Below are positions 26,569-36,433 of a DNA stretch of 64,000 nt, piece after piece. Under the pieces are notes generated by a model. That model had not been told where the DNA came from. It did no database searches and was given only the letters and a program-made list of their open reading frames with translations. Every line of letters starts with the position of its first letter. The stretch's first letter is position 1. Made by a program: the position numbers and the translations under genes. Location of the stretch: contig CAMHLZ010000005.1 in the NCBI GenBank assembly GCA_946186125.1, positions 19,659 to 83,658 of the forward strand, in the 5' to 3' direction. The DNA comes from an uncultured Lachnospira sp. Its GTDB lineage: Bacteria > Bacillota > Clostridia > Lachnospirales > Lachnospiraceae.

Positions 26569-27498
26569 TTACTCAAACAACGGAGTGGAAAAATATCTCT
26601 CCGCAGTATCCGGCAGAATAGTTACTACTGTTTTTCCTTCCCCAAGTTCTTCTGCCATCTTCAAAGCCGCTGCTACATTTGTGCCACTTGATATTCCGCA
26701 CATTAAGCCTTCTAATCTTGCCAGGTCTTTGGCGCATTTTAAAGCATCTTCATCTGAAACTATATAAATAAACTCATATATTTTTTGATTCAATACATCA
26801 GGCACTACGCCGTCACCAATTCCCATCTGAATGTGTGTTCCGACTGTACCACCTGCCAGAATCGCAGCATTTTCCGGTTCAACAGCCCATATTTTTATAT
26901 CCGGATTTAACGCTTTTAACGTCTCACCAATACCTGTAATGGTTCCACCCGTTCCTATTCCGGAGCAGAATCCGTCAATCGGTCCGGCTACCTGTTCAAG
27001 TATCTCCACACCCGTATGGTAACGGTGAACAAGCGGATTGGCAATGTTTTTAAACTGCTGCGGAACAAATACTCTTTTATCCTTTTCTGCCATCTCATTT
27101 GCCAGTTCAACACATTTTTCAATACAGTCGCCTATATTTCCGGCATCATGTACCAAAATAACTTTTGCACCATAATGCTCTACGAGCAGTTTTCGTTCTT
27201 TACTTACAGAATCAGGCATTATTATCACCGTCTCATACCCTTTAACAGCTCCAACCAACGCAAGACCTATTCCCTGATTACCGCTTGTAGGTTCCACAAT
27301 AATAGAATCTTTTGTCAATACACCGTCTTTTTCAGCCTGTAAAATCATGCTGTAAGCAGTTCTCGTTTTAACTGAACCTCCGACATTTAATCCTTCAAAT
27401 TTAACCAGCACCCTGGCCATACCCGGTTTCACCATTTTATTTAATTGTATTACAGGTGTTTTTCCCATTGCATCTAATACGTTATTGTAAATCATCAT
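26569..27498 (-). CDS. cysK: Cysteine synthase
   Basis: This 309-residue PLP enzyme makes cysteine from O-acetylserine and sulfide. The PLP lysine is Lys44 in NVGGSVKTRTA, where the family usually reads NPGGSVKDR. The substrate loop reads TSGNQGIG, usually TSGNTGI, and the phosphate loop is GIGTGGTITG. These small differences could mean a variant specificity within the family. AAAGG precedes two adjacent ATG codons. The gene stands about 45 nt downstream of the zinc-ribbon membrane protein gene on the same strand. Confidence 0.9.
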   Translation of the reverse strand: MMIYNNVLDAMGKTPVIQLNKMVKPGMARVLVKFEGLNVGGSVKTRTAYSMILQAEKDGVLTKDSIIVEPTSGNQGIGLALVGAVKGYETVIIMPDSVSKERKLLVEHYGAKVILVHDAGNIGDCIEKCVELANEMAEKDKRVFVPQQFKNIANPLVHRYHTGVEILEQVAGPIDGFCSGIGTGGTITGIGETLKALNPDIKIWAVEPENAAILAGGTVGTHIQMGIGDGVVPDVLNQKIYEFIYIVSDEDALKCAKDLARLEGLMCGISSGTNVAAALKMAEELGEGKTVVTILPDTAERYFSTPLFE

Positions 27499-27543
27499 TA
27501 CACCTTTCTGCTAAATCATTATTTTACATATATATGCATTTTA

Positions 27544-28155
27544 CTACCATTTTATATTTTCTCTTTTATTTTTTTCTATCATGAATATATTTTTATAAAC
27601 TATAAGATTGATCTTAGAATTAATACCATAAGGACGTGTGGTGTTATTCATTTTATACAATATAAACCTCTTTCCTTCAGATGTATTTACAAGCAATTTC
27701 ACAACCTGTCCCGGCACTCCGTTATATGTTACATCATCATCTACATATCCATATACAGTTGCAACAGTTCTTTTTCCCTTTAATTTCAACGTTATATACC
27801 GTGATATATTTTTTACAATTACACTTAAACCTCCTATTGCTACCATTGTAAACGGAAACAAAAATAGTATTTGCATTATTTCAAATTTTCCCTTATTTGT
27901 TAAAGTTGTGTATATCGGCATAACAATACCAAAAAAGCCAAAGCTTGCTACAAAAATCATAGGAAAAAGTATAGTCCAGGAATTCAGTGTAGCCCCTTTA
28001 CAATCAAGTAACGGATAATCCATATTTGCATCTTTTGTTTTTACACCTGTAACATGTCCACAAAACGGACATATCTCCGTCGTTATCGGTGCTCCACAAT
28101 TCGGACACGTTACATTAGTACTTCCATTCTGCATTTTTATATAATTTCCTTTCAT
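27544..28155 (-). CDS. Zinc-ribbon membrane protein of unknown function
   Basis: This protein of about 203 residues begins with a zinc ribbon (CPNCGAP near residue 18 and CPFCG near residue 30). Two membrane segments follow (about 60-80 and 95-118), then a soluble C-terminal domain with TVATVYGYVDDDVTYNG, which resembles small DUF3592-like domains. The ATG overlaps the stop of the protease gene as TGATG, so translation is probably coupled. A second ATG eight codons on (MQNGSTN) has AAAGGA upstream and is a possible alternative start. I cannot assign a function. Confidence 0.7.
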   Translation of the reverse strand: MKGNYIKMQNGSTNVTCPNCGAPITTEICPFCGHVTGVKTKDANMDYPLLDCKGATLNSWTILFPMIFVASFGFFGIVMPIYTTLTNKGKFEIMQILFLFPFTMVAIGGLSVIVKNISRYITLKLKGKRTVATVYGYVDDDVTYNGVPGQVVKLLVNTSEGKRFILYKMNNTTRPYGINSKINLIVYKNIFMIEKNKRENIKW

Positions 28156-29735
28156 CAAAAAATATTTACCTTACATTTAAATGTAGTATATTTATCTCCA
28201 TATATCATTTTAGCAATTGCCGTAGTCTTTCCTGATTTTTTTGCTTTTATTTTCCCATTGGCTGTAATAGTGGCAATTTTTTTATCAGCCACACTCCAGT
28301 ATACAATTCTCTTAGCCGCCTTTGAGGAAGCTCTGACTGCTAATTTTTTTGTTTTACCAACCTTAAGATTTACCTTCTTGTTGCTAATTGAATATCTGTT
28401 GACAAAATCGAGGTTGTCAGTATAAGCTTTTATGCGGAAATTCCCATAATCGCAATAATCTTTCCACGGCATATCATTTTTTTTTATAAAACTCTGACCT
28501 TTTAACGAAACAGAGTTAAATATTATCCATCCGTAATCAAAGTATTTATCATTTCCGACGTAAACTTTTGATTCTCCCGATAGAGTTATGACTACAGAAT
28601 ATTTTTCTCCATGATTTAATAGAATGTTCTTTTTTAATTTGATAGTCTGGCAACCTGCTGTCTTAAGTAATCCTCTCTGTTCAGTTCCAAATACTTTTCT
28701 GCCACTTTCCGGGTTTTCACCGTCTGATAATCCTACATAAATTTGTATTGCATACCCCACATTCTCTGAATATGTACAAATGCTTACGGCTTTTAATTCT
28801 TCACATATACCATTTTCAGAACACACCTGAAAAACATTTGAAATCTTTGATCCATTGGCTATATATTTTTTTTCCGGACATGCCGTTCCATCGTATTGGT
28901 ATACATTTTCGTAAGACTTCTCTTTTACTCGCATTTTAAATGCACATACATCAGACAGGCTCTTATCTTCATAAGAAACATACAGGTATCCATTATCACC
29001 ATAACTTTCTCCCCTGCTTTCTTTAACAATCCAGGCACCATCGTGTTGCGGTCTCAATGTTTCGCAGAAATTTTCTCTACTGTAATCATCATCCCATCCC
29101 ACAATCGTTACAGCGTGATTTGTTGCAGGGTAATCTGTATAATATGCGGCTTTTTCACTAAGCAAACTCTCATCCATGTACATTCCGGCTGCTGCCGCAC
29201 CATATTCTTTAATACAATTTTTAATATTTTCTATCGAATTATCATAAAAAAACACACTATCAACCTGATAAGCACAGTTATAACACTTATCCGGATTAGG
29301 TTCTCTTCTATATGGGACATCATATTCATATGCTACTCCGACACCTGTCATCAAATGAACCGATGCCAATCTTATATTTCCTCCCATTGAAAAAATATCA
29401 CCTGACGTCAGCACGTTTCTATCACCACTTGTAAGTTTCAACCTGTCTTGCTGCCTGTTATAAAAAAAATAAGCTAAATGCTCTTCAGATAAATCAACTG
29501 TATTATTTTCTAACCCCTGTTTTATCAAATTATTTTCAATTGCTGCAATAATCGCGAAGGCATAACATGTATTATCCTCTCCGCGATTTTTCACAGACGT
29601 CACCATCCCATTTTGCCTCAAATCATAAACTCTGTCTTCTCCATAAGATATAATATGAAAGACGGATATGAAAAAAGCAATAAAAATAACGGAAAATATT
29701 CTCTTTATAAACTGACTTCTGATAATTGCAGCCAT
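28155..29735 (-). CDS. Secreted papain-like cysteine protease with Big_2-like domain
   Basis: The chosen start (MAAIIRSQF) has GGAG 6 nt upstream and opens a signal peptide that gives 526 residues in all. The C1A peptidase domain runs from about 36 to 265. The nucleophile is Cys57 in RGEDNTCYAFA and the histidine is His207 in TNHAVTIVGWD. The asparagine motif KNSWG is replaced by KESRG (238-242), so the third catalytic residue is altered. The middle (about 270-430) resembles the lectin-like domain that follows this peptidase type. The last 80 residues form a Big_2-like Ig domain (KVNLKVGKTKKLAV). It probably acts outside the cell or on the wall. Confidence 0.85.
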   Translation of the reverse strand: MAAIIRSQFIKRIFSVIFIAFFISVFHIISYGEDRVYDLRQNGMVTSVKNRGEDNTCYAFAIIAAIENNLIKQGLENNTVDLSEEHLAYFFYNRQQDRLKLTSGDRNVLTSGDIFSMGGNIRLASVHLMTGVGVAYEYDVPYRREPNPDKCYNCAYQVDSVFFYDNSIENIKNCIKEYGAAAAGMYMDESLLSEKAAYYTDYPATNHAVTIVGWDDDYSRENFCETLRPQHDGAWIVKESRGESYGDNGYLYVSYEDKSLSDVCAFKMRVKEKSYENVYQYDGTACPEKKYIANGSKISNVFQVCSENGICEELKAVSICTYSENVGYAIQIYVGLSDGENPESGRKVFGTEQRGLLKTAGCQTIKLKKNILLNHGEKYSVVITLSGESKVYVGNDKYFDYGWIIFNSVSLKGQSFIKKNDMPWKDYCDYGNFRIKAYTDNLDFVNRYSISNKKVNLKVGKTKKLAVRASSKAAKRIVYWSVADKKIATITANGKIKAKKSGKTTAIAKMIYGDKYTTFKCKVNIF

Positions 29736-29742
29736 ATAAATC

Positions 29743-29806
29743 TCCATTCCGCAGGCGCCACAAATAGACGTGTGAAAAACCATATATCAATATGTTTTTT
29801 TCACAC
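29743..29806 (-). repeat. Intergenic hairpin element, copy A (ackA / protease)
   Basis: On the - strand GTGTGAAAAAAACATA and TATGGTTTTTCACAC form a hairpin. It is followed by TTTGTGGCGCCTGCGGAATGGAG, whose GGAG is the ribosome binding site of the protease gene. It is the shortest of four related copies. Confidence 0.75.
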
Positions 29807-29819
29807 TACCTCTTCTATC

Positions 29820-31013
29820 TTACTTAACTAACGCTAAAGTTTCTCTTGCTATCTTAAGTTCCTCGTTTGTAGCAACTACTAAAACGTTTACCTTAGAATC
29901 AACTGTAGAGATAATCATCTCATCTTCACGTTTCTCATTCTGTTCTTTATCAATAGAAACTCCGAGATATGTCAGTGACTCACATACTTTTTCTCTTACA
30001 TAAGCATTGTTTTCACCTATTCCGGCTGTAAACACAATGTTATCTACACCGTTCATTGCTGCTGCATAAGCACCTACGTATTTTATAATTCTGTAAATAA
30101 ACACGTGCAAAGCAAGCTCAGCTCTCTTGTCTCCTTTTTCTTTTGCTTCCATCAAATCTCTGAAATCACTTGTAGTTCCTGAGATTCCGTATACACCTGA
30201 TTTTTTATTGAGAACATTCATAACTTCTGCTACAGACATGTTTTCCTTATTGGCAATAAATTCCATAATGGCAGGATCTATATCTCCTGAACGTGTTCCC
30301 ATTATTAATCCTTCAAGTGGAGTAAGTCCCATACTTGTATCTACGGATTTTCCACCATTTACTGCACAGATACTTGCTCCATTACCAATATGGCATACAA
30401 TAGTCTTCTGTGACTTGTAAGGCTTGTCCAATATTTCAGCTACTCTCTTTGAAACATAGCTGTGAGATGTTCCGTGGAAACCATATCTTCTAACTTTATA
30501 CTTTTCATAGTACTCATATGGAAGTCCGTAGATATACGCTTCTTCTGGCATAGTCTGATGGAAAGCAGTATCAAACACACCAACCATCGGTGTATCCGGC
30601 ATATGCTCTTTACATGCCTCTATACCAATTAAGTTAGCCGGGTTATGTAACGGTGCCAAATCATTACACTCTTCAATCGCTTTTACAACTTCATCCGTAA
30701 TTACGGTAGAAGAAGCAAATTTTTCTCCTCCATGTACGATTCTGTGGCCTACGGCACCTACTTCATCAAGGCTCTTAATAACACCTGTCTTTTCATTTAT
30801 CAATGCATCTAATACCATACCAACTGCCTTTGAATGTGTTGGCATAGGTTCTTCTGTAATCTCTTTTTCTCCACCTTCAGGCTGATATACAAGTCTGCTT
30901 CCTTCAATACCGATTCTCTCGCATAGTCCCTTTGCAAGAACTTCTTCTGCAACCGAATCAATCAACTGGAATTTAAGTGATGAACTACCACAATTAATAA
31001 CTAAAATGTTCAT
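29820..31013 (-). CDS. ackA: Acetate kinase
   Basis: Acetate kinase interconverts acetyl phosphate and acetate with ATP gain, the last step of fermentative acetate production. The 397 residues begin [19 protein letters not shown]. They contain the signature [10 protein letters not shown], the [11 protein letters not shown] segment and the nucleotide-binding HIGNGAS. Length is normal. A GGAG site precedes the start. No phosphotransacetylase gene is next to it. The neighbour upstream is the GH31 gene, 44 nt away. Confidence 0.98.
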   Translation of the reverse strand: MNILVINCGSSSLKFQLIDSVAEEVLAKGLCERIGIEGSRLVYQPEGGEKEITEEPMPTHSKAVGMVLDALINEKTGVIKSLDEVGAVGHRIVHGGEKFASSTVITDEVVKAIEECNDLAPLHNPANLIGIEACKEHMPDTPMVGVFDTAFHQTMPEEAYIYGLPYEYYEKYKVRRYGFHGTSHSYVSKRVAEILDKPYKSQKTIVCHIGNGASICAVNGGKSVDTSMGLTPLEGLIMGTRSGDIDPAIMEFIANKENMSVAEVMNVLNKKSGVYGISGTTSDFRDLMEAKEKGDKRAELALHVFIYRIIKYVGAYAAAMNGVDNIVFTAGIGENNAYVREKVCESLTYLGVSIDKEQNEKREDEMIISTVDSKVNVLVVATNEELKIARETLALVK

Positions 31014-31057
31014 TTTTCAATCTCCTTTTGCTCAAACTTTTTATCATATAAATTATA

Positions 31058-33313
31058 TTATAATGTTTTTACAACTCCTGTACAAGTATTTTTAATTATA
31101 CAATCTTTATAATCCTTTTCATATCCTTTATGGACAAATTCTTTTTTCACATTATCACCATCACATGTGAATTTATAGCAATTATATTTTCCTTCCTGAT
31201 AATCAAAGGATTCACCGTCATCAAGATAATGAACATATTCAGCTTTCTCTCCCGGATAATATTCTAATTCTAATGTATCTATCTGCTTTTCGCCAATATA
31301 TTGCATTACAGGATATTTTGGTATCAGCGAACCTGCCTTAATAAATACAGGACATGTATCTAAAGGACTGTCTTTTATAATATATTGTCCGCCCTCTATT
31401 AATTCCTTTGTGAAATAGTCATACCATTTTCCTTCAGGTAAATACACAAGTTTTTTCGTCTGTCCCTGACTTACCACCGGTGAAACTAAAATGCTTTCTC
31501 CCACCATAAACTCATCATTTAGATTTACTGCTACTTTATCATTGCCGTAATGTAATATTAACGGTCTTAACACAGGTATTCCTGTTTTTTCACATTCGTG
31601 GAACAAATCATAATAATATGGTATTAATGTATATCTGAGTTCAACATATTTCCTATATATATCAAGTACTTCTTTACCAAATCTCCATGGCTCCTGGTAT
31701 TTCGTTCCCATAGCACTGTGATTTCTAAATAGTGGCGAAAAACATCCTGCCTGTATCCATCTCGCCATCAATTCAGGTGTGGCATCAGAACCGAATCCAC
31801 CTATATCAGTACCCACAAAAGGCATTCCACTCATTGAAAGATTAAGCAATTGTGGTACTGCCATCTGTAAATGCACCCAGAGGCTGTGATTATCACCGGT
31901 CCACGCAGTTGTATATCTCTGACTTCCGGCAAAACACGCTCTTGTTATGACAAACGGTCGTCGTTTATCATGTTTTTTCATTCCCTCATAAGTTGCCTCT
32001 GCCATATAATGGCCATACAAATTATGCATTTCTTTATGATTTGTTTGTCTGTCCCCATTGCTGAATATAATATCTTCTGGCAATGGTCCTTTGAAACTTG
32101 CAGGCTCATTCATATCATTCCATATTCCCCTAACGCCTTTATCAACAAGCTGCTTATGCAAATCTCCCCACCATTTCCGCACATTCTCATTACCAAAATC
32201 CGGAAATACACTCTCACCTGGCCATACTTCATTTTCATAAACTGTTCCATCCGGATTCTTTGCAAAATAACCATTTTTTATTCCTTCATCATATACAAAA
32301 TATCCTTCTTCTTTTTTTACACCTGGATCAATTATCGTCACCACTTTAAACCCATCTTTTGATAAATCACTTATAAACTCATCTGCTTTTTCAAATCTCT
32401 TATCATCAAAAGTAAATACTTTATAATTGTCCATATAATCAATGTCAAAATGAATAACATCACATGGAATCCTGTTTTTCCTCATATTTTCAGCAATTTC
32501 CCTGACTTCGTCTTTAGAGGCATAGCTCCATCTTGATTGATGGTATCCAAGTGTGAATAACTGTGGCAGATTAATTCTGCCGGTCAGATATGTATATTCT
32601 TTTATAATATCACATATATTACTTCCTGCTATATAGTAATAATCAATATTACCTTCTTCAGCAGCTATATAATAATACTCATCGCTCTCGCTTCCCATAT
32701 CAAAGTATAAATGATAACTTGTATCAAAGTACAATCCATAACAAGAACTTTCAGTAAGAGCTATCATAAAAGGAATGGACTTATACAATGCTTTAAAGTG
32801 TTCTAATTGAGGATCCGGATTATCTGTATTCCACATTTCATACATATAGCCTTTTTTATTCAGATAACCCATCTTATCTCCCAAACCGTAAAACGCCTTT
32901 GCATCCGCCATGGCTTTTATAACTGTGAAGCTGTAATTTTCCTCTTCTGCAGCGGAGTGACCTTCCTGTTCTAAAAGCGCTTTATCTATCTCTGACAATC
33001 TGTTTTTTCTTGTTCTGTTACCTTCATAATCCTTACATATAGCATTTCCATCGATATCATAAAAATCAATCTTAAAGTTATCTCTCACTTTTATTATCAT
33101 CTTAGATGTACTTATGGTAATACCACCATTAAGTTCATTAACTTTAAAATCTCCTGAAGGAATAACTGTATTACATATAGCACCTGTATTTCTTATTAAA
33201 GAATCTTTTTCTATATACACTCTGGCTATATCTTCAGATATTATCTCTATATACCCTTTTACATCGCAACTTTCAAGCAGGATTTTCTGCCCTTTAATCA
33301 AATATTTTACCAT
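31058..33313 (-). CDS. GH31 alpha-glucosidase/alpha-xylosidase
   Basis: This 751-residue glycoside hydrolase has no signal peptide and so acts in the cytoplasm, probably on imported maltodextrin- or isomaltose-type sugars. The N-terminal beta-sandwich (about 1-245) precedes the barrel (about 250-580). The nucleophile is Asp400 in GIWNDMNEP and the acid/base is Asp474 in WTGDN. A C-terminal beta domain follows. GGAGG precedes the start. A perfect palindrome AAAACGTTTT lies just upstream and may be a LacI-type operator. Whether the substrate is an alpha-glucoside or an alpha-xyloside is not certain from sequence alone. Confidence 0.92.
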   Translation of the reverse strand: MVKYLIKGQKILLESCDVKGYIEIISEDIARVYIEKDSLIRNTGAICNTVIPSGDFKVNELNGGITISTSKMIIKVRDNFKIDFYDIDGNAICKDYEGNRTRKNRLSEIDKALLEQEGHSAAEEENYSFTVIKAMADAKAFYGLGDKMGYLNKKGYMYEMWNTDNPDPQLEHFKALYKSIPFMIALTESSCYGLYFDTSYHLYFDMGSESDEYYYIAAEEGNIDYYYIAGSNICDIIKEYTYLTGRINLPQLFTLGYHQSRWSYASKDEVREIAENMRKNRIPCDVIHFDIDYMDNYKVFTFDDKRFEKADEFISDLSKDGFKVVTIIDPGVKKEEGYFVYDEGIKNGYFAKNPDGTVYENEVWPGESVFPDFGNENVRKWWGDLHKQLVDKGVRGIWNDMNEPASFKGPLPEDIIFSNGDRQTNHKEMHNLYGHYMAEATYEGMKKHDKRRPFVITRACFAGSQRYTTAWTGDNHSLWVHLQMAVPQLLNLSMSGMPFVGTDIGGFGSDATPELMARWIQAGCFSPLFRNHSAMGTKYQEPWRFGKEVLDIYRKYVELRYTLIPYYYDLFHECEKTGIPVLRPLILHYGNDKVAVNLNDEFMVGESILVSPVVSQGQTKKLVYLPEGKWYDYFTKELIEGGQYIIKDSPLDTCPVFIKAGSLIPKYPVMQYIGEKQIDTLELEYYPGEKAEYVHYLDDGESFDYQEGKYNCYKFTCDGDNVKKEFVHKGYEKDYKDCIIKNTCTGVVKTL

Positions 33314-33325
33314 AGACTTCCTCCA

Positions 33326-33335
33326 AAACGTTTTA
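33326..33335. promoter_or_regulatory. Possible LacI-family operator before the GH31 gene
   Basis: AAAACGTTTT is a perfect 10-bp palindrome with the central CG typical of LacI-family operators. It sits next to the GGAGG of the GH31 gene, downstream of a TATACT-like -10 box at about 33340-33345 (- strand). Binding by a sugar-responsive repressor is an inference. Confidence 0.35.
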
Positions 33336-33441
33336 ACATAGTATAATTATATAACTTTTTTTATTTCAAATAAAGTGTTTTACTTATTATTAATAATATA
33401 TTATGATATTTATAAAATATAGTCAAAGAGGAAGTGATTGA

Positions 33442-34650
33442 ATGTCAATTGCCGCAATTATTGCAGAATATAACCCATTCCATACGGGACATATGTATCA
33501 GATAAAAAAACTAAAAGAGCTTACAGGCTGCCAGAGTATTGTCATAATTATGAGTGGTAATTATGTACAACGTGGAACGCCTGCAATTTATGATAAATAT
33601 CTCCGTACAGAAATGGCTTTAAAATGTGGAGCTGATGCTGTAATCGAACTGCCTGTTTTTTATTCTAATGCCAGTTCAGAATATTTTGGTCATGGCGCCG
33701 TAGATTTAGTTAATAGTCTGGGATGTATTGACTATCTTTGTTTTGGATGCGAATCAGATAACATAACATTGTTAAATAAAATAGCTGAAATATCAGCTAA
33801 AGAACCTGAACAGTTTAGAAAACATTTTAAAGAACGTATTTCAGATGGCCTTCCATATGCAAAATGCAAGGAGGAAGCCATTCTCTCCTGCATTGATGAT
33901 AACTTAAAACAAGAAGTTTCCGACATCCTGTCAAAACCAAATTGTATTCTTGCCATTGAATATTTAAAAGCATTAAGACTTCTAAAATCCACTATAAAAC
34001 CGGTAATAATTAAACGCGAAGGAGACTATCATTCTACAAATCCAGGTGATATTTATGCATCTTCTACTGCAATCAGAAAAAATATTTTAAATAATTTATC
34101 GGAGGCCGAACCATATATTCCTTCTGAAATTATTGATTTATACCAAAGCGGATACCCTTTGACTGCAGACGATTTTTCAGAATATCTGATTCCACAAATT
34201 ATTTTTAACGAATCTCTGGATGATTTTATGGGCATATCTCCTTTTATGAGAAACAGGATTTTGAACATGGTATCACAATTTACAAATTTCTCTGATTTTG
34301 TTGATTTGTTATCCGGAAAACATATTACAAAATCCGGTATAAGACGAGGATTAATGCATATTATTTTAAATATAAAAAATGATGACATACATAATTCTGT
34401 CTCAAACAAATATATAAGGCTCTTGGGATTTAACAGCAAAAACACTTGTATTTTAAAAGATATAAAAGTAAATTCTTCTATACCTTTTATATGTAAAATG
34501 GCAAATAGTAAAAAAGAGTTGTCCGAAGATGCTTATAAAATGTTAATGCACAACGTAAAGTGTGATGAACTCTACCACATTACGTTGTGCAGAAAATATA
34601 ATTTAAAAACTACTAAAAATGAATTCAATCATGGTTTAGTAATACTATAA
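33442..34650 (+). CDS. tmcAL: tRNA(Met) cytidine acetate ligase (TmcAL/YlbM)
   Basis: TmcAL activates acetate with ATP and acetylates the wobble cytidine of elongator tRNA-Met. The 402-residue protein shows the family opening IAAIIAEYNPFHTGHMYQIKK, with the nucleotidyltransferase HTGH motif, and MSGNYVQRGTPAIYDKY. AGAGGAAG precedes the start. It is one of only three + strand genes here and converges with the UPF0210 gene, 9 nt apart, with no classical terminator between. A long inverted repeat lies near its 3' end. Confidence 0.94.
   Translation: MSIAAIIAEYNPFHTGHMYQIKKLKELTGCQSIVIIMSGNYVQRGTPAIYDKYLRTEMALKCGADAVIELPVFYSNASSEYFGHGAVDLVNSLGCIDYLCFGCESDNITLLNKIAEISAKEPEQFRKHFKERISDGLPYAKCKEEAILSCIDDNLKQEVSDILSKPNCILAIEYLKALRLLKSTIKPVIIKREGDYHSTNPGDIYASSTAIRKNILNNLSEAEPYIPSEIIDLYQSGYPLTADDFSEYLIPQIIFNESLDDFMGISPFMRNRILNMVSQFTNFSDFVDLLSGKHITKSGIRRGLMHIILNIKNDDIHNSVSNKYIRLLGFNSKNTCILKDIKVNSSIPFICKMANSKKELSEDAYKMLMHNVKCDELYHITLCRKYNLKTTKNEFNHGLVIL
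34548..34590. repeat. Inverted repeat within the 3' end of tmcAL
   Basis: GCACAACGTAA at 34548-34558 is matched by TTACGTTGTGC at 34580-34590, with further partial pairing inside. It lies within the coding region near the convergent gene end and may help terminate or stabilise the transcript. Confidence 0.5.
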
Positions 34651-34659
34651 AATTATCTG

Positions 34660-36024
34660 TTAATTCTTAAAACTATGTATCGGTGCCGGGATTCTTCCTC
34701 CTCTGTTCACAAATTCAGAACATGAGAATGTATTTACCGGCATAATAGGTGCATATCCTAATAATCCACCAAATTCTACTACTTCACCTACACCTTTACC
34801 TATTACAGGAATTACTCTTACCGCAGTAGTCTTCTGGTTAATCATTCCAATAGCTGCTTCGTCTGCAATAATTCCTGATATAGTGTCAGCTGAAGTATCT
34901 CCAGGAATTGCAATCATATCAAGTCCTACTGAACATACACAAGTCATAGCTTCAAGTTTTTCAATTGTAAGTGCTCCTGCATTTACAGCATCTATCATTC
35001 CCTGATCTTCACTTACAGGAATAAACGCACCGCTTAATCCTCCGACATAAGATGAAGCCATTACTCCACCTTTCTTAACCTGATCATTTAATAATGCAAG
35101 TGCAGCAGTAGTTCCCGGTGCACCAGGATGTTCAAGACCAATTGCCTTTAATATATCAGCAACACTATCACCTATCGCCGGTGTAGGTGCTAATGACAGA
35201 TCAATGATTCCAAACGGTACTCCAAGTCTTTTTGATGCTTCCTGAGCAACAAGCTGTCCGACTCTGGTAATTTTAAACGCTGTCTTTTTGATTGTCTCAC
35301 ATAATACTTCAAAATTTTCACCTTTCGTCTTCTCAAGTGCAGTCTTTACAACTCCCGGACCACTTACACCTACATTTATGATGGCATCCGATTCTGTAAC
35401 ACCATGAAATGCTCCTGCCATAAACGGATTATCATCAGGAGCATTACAAAAGACAACCAGTTTTGCACAGCCAAGACAATCCGTTTCTTTGGTGAATTCT
35501 GCTGTCTTTTTGACCATTTCTCCCATCAGTTTTACGGCATCCATATTTAATCCCGTTTTTGTAGAACCAACGTTAATAGAACTACAAACGCGTTCTGTTA
35601 CTGACAACGCCTCAGGAATAGAACGAATCAATAATTCATCAGCCTTCGTCATTCCTTTACTTACCAGTGCTGAATAACCTCCAAGAAAATTAACACCAAC
35701 TTCTTTTGCAGCTTTATCAAGCGTTACTGCAAGCTTAACGAAATCGCCTTCATTTTTACATGCAGAACCTCCGACAATTGCCGCAGGTGTGATTGATATA
35801 CGTTTGTTTACAATTGGTATCCCATACTCTTTCTCGATTTCTTTACCTGTAGCAACCAAATCTTTTGCCTGTGTCGTAATTTTTTTATATACTTTATCAC
35901 ATACCACATCGATGTCACTATCAATGCAATCCAAAAGGCTGATACCCAAAGTTATCGTTCTGACATCGAGATTTTCCTGCTCAATCATCTTATTAGTTTC
36001 ATTGACTTCAAATATATTTATCAT
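34660..36024 (-). CDS. UPF0210 (DUF711/PFL family) protein
   Basis: This 454-residue member of the UPF0210 family is of unknown biochemical role. Some members resemble glycyl-radical enzymes in fold only. The start at MINIFEVNE is chosen because GGAGG lies 5 nt upstream, within the end of intergenic element copy B. It is rich in glycine and alanine loops ([30 protein letters not shown]). It forms a conserved pair with the ACT-domain gene just upstream, which suggests a metabolic function under amino acid control, but the substrate is unknown. Confidence 0.9.
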   Translation of the reverse strand: MINIFEVNETNKMIEQENLDVRTITLGISLLDCIDSDIDVVCDKVYKKITTQAKDLVATGKEIEKEYGIPIVNKRISITPAAIVGGSACKNEGDFVKLAVTLDKAAKEVGVNFLGGYSALVSKGMTKADELLIRSIPEALSVTERVCSSINVGSTKTGLNMDAVKLMGEMVKKTAEFTKETDCLGCAKLVVFCNAPDDNPFMAGAFHGVTESDAIINVGVSGPGVVKTALEKTKGENFEVLCETIKKTAFKITRVGQLVAQEASKRLGVPFGIIDLSLAPTPAIGDSVADILKAIGLEHPGAPGTTAALALLNDQVKKGGVMASSYVGGLSGAFIPVSEDQGMIDAVNAGALTIEKLEAMTCVCSVGLDMIAIPGDTSADTISGIIADEAAIGMINQKTTAVRVIPVIGKGVGEVVEFGGLLGYAPIMPVNTFSCSEFVNRGGRIPAPIHSFKN

Positions 36025-36030
36025 GCTAAC

Positions 36031-36132
36031 CTCCATTCAGCAGACGCTTAGCGTCATAATAAACGCTGTTTAAGCAATTTGTGGCGCCTGCGGCACAAAT
36101 TGACGTAAAAAAATCATATATGATTTTTTCAC
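36031..36132 (-). repeat. Intergenic hairpin element, copy B (ACT gene / UPF0210 gene)
   Basis: On the - strand a hairpin GTGAAAAAATCATA/TATGATTTTTTTAC starts on the stop codon of the ACT gene. A perfect 9-bp stem CAATTTGTG/CACAAATTG (36075-36102) follows. The element ends CTGCTGAATGGAGG, which supplies the ribosome binding site of the UPF0210 gene. Confidence 0.8.
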
Positions 36133-36404
36133 TATATACGATGCATACTGTTAAATATTTCTTCCTGCTGTACTTTAATCTGAACTCCAATCTCATCTCC
36201 AAGTGCTGTCATCTCATCTGATATCTCGCCAAATTTCTTGCTTGCCTGATTTGCATCAACTACCATCATCATATTAAAATAATCCTGTACGATAGTCTGT
36301 GAAATATCAAGAATATTAACGTTATTATCTGCAAGATAAGTACATACCTTAGCAATAATTCCTACCGTGTCTTTTCCTACTACTGTAATAATTGTTTTTT
36401 TCAT
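36132..36404 (-). CDS. ACT domain protein (UPF0237)
   Basis: This is a 90-residue stand-alone ACT domain. It opens KKTIITVVGKDTVGIIAKVCTYLADNNVNILDISQ in two adjoining strands and a helix typical of GcvR-like regulators that bind amino acids. It is paired with the UPF0210 gene downstream, as in many Firmicutes, and likely regulates it. It follows the MBL-fold gene by 29 nt. Confidence 0.9.
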   Translation of the reverse strand: MKKTIITVVGKDTVGIIAKVCTYLADNNVNILDISQTIVQDYFNMMMVVDANQASKKFGEISDEMTALGDEIGVQIKVQQEEIFNSMHRI

Positions 36405-36433
36405 ATTATTTCAACCTTTCTAACTCCTATATA

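Noticed and set aside
28896..29390. A 164-codon + strand frame opposite the protease gene.
   Set aside because: It is antisense to a well supported gene with clear catalytic motifs and has no start signals of its own.
29736..29783. A 16-codon upstream extension of the protease gene.
   Set aside because: It lies within the intergenic hairpin element. The next in-frame ATG has a good GGAG and begins the signal peptide.
31871..32362. A 163-codon + strand frame opposite the GH31 gene.
   Set aside because: It is antisense to the catalytic barrel of GH31 and shows no family features.
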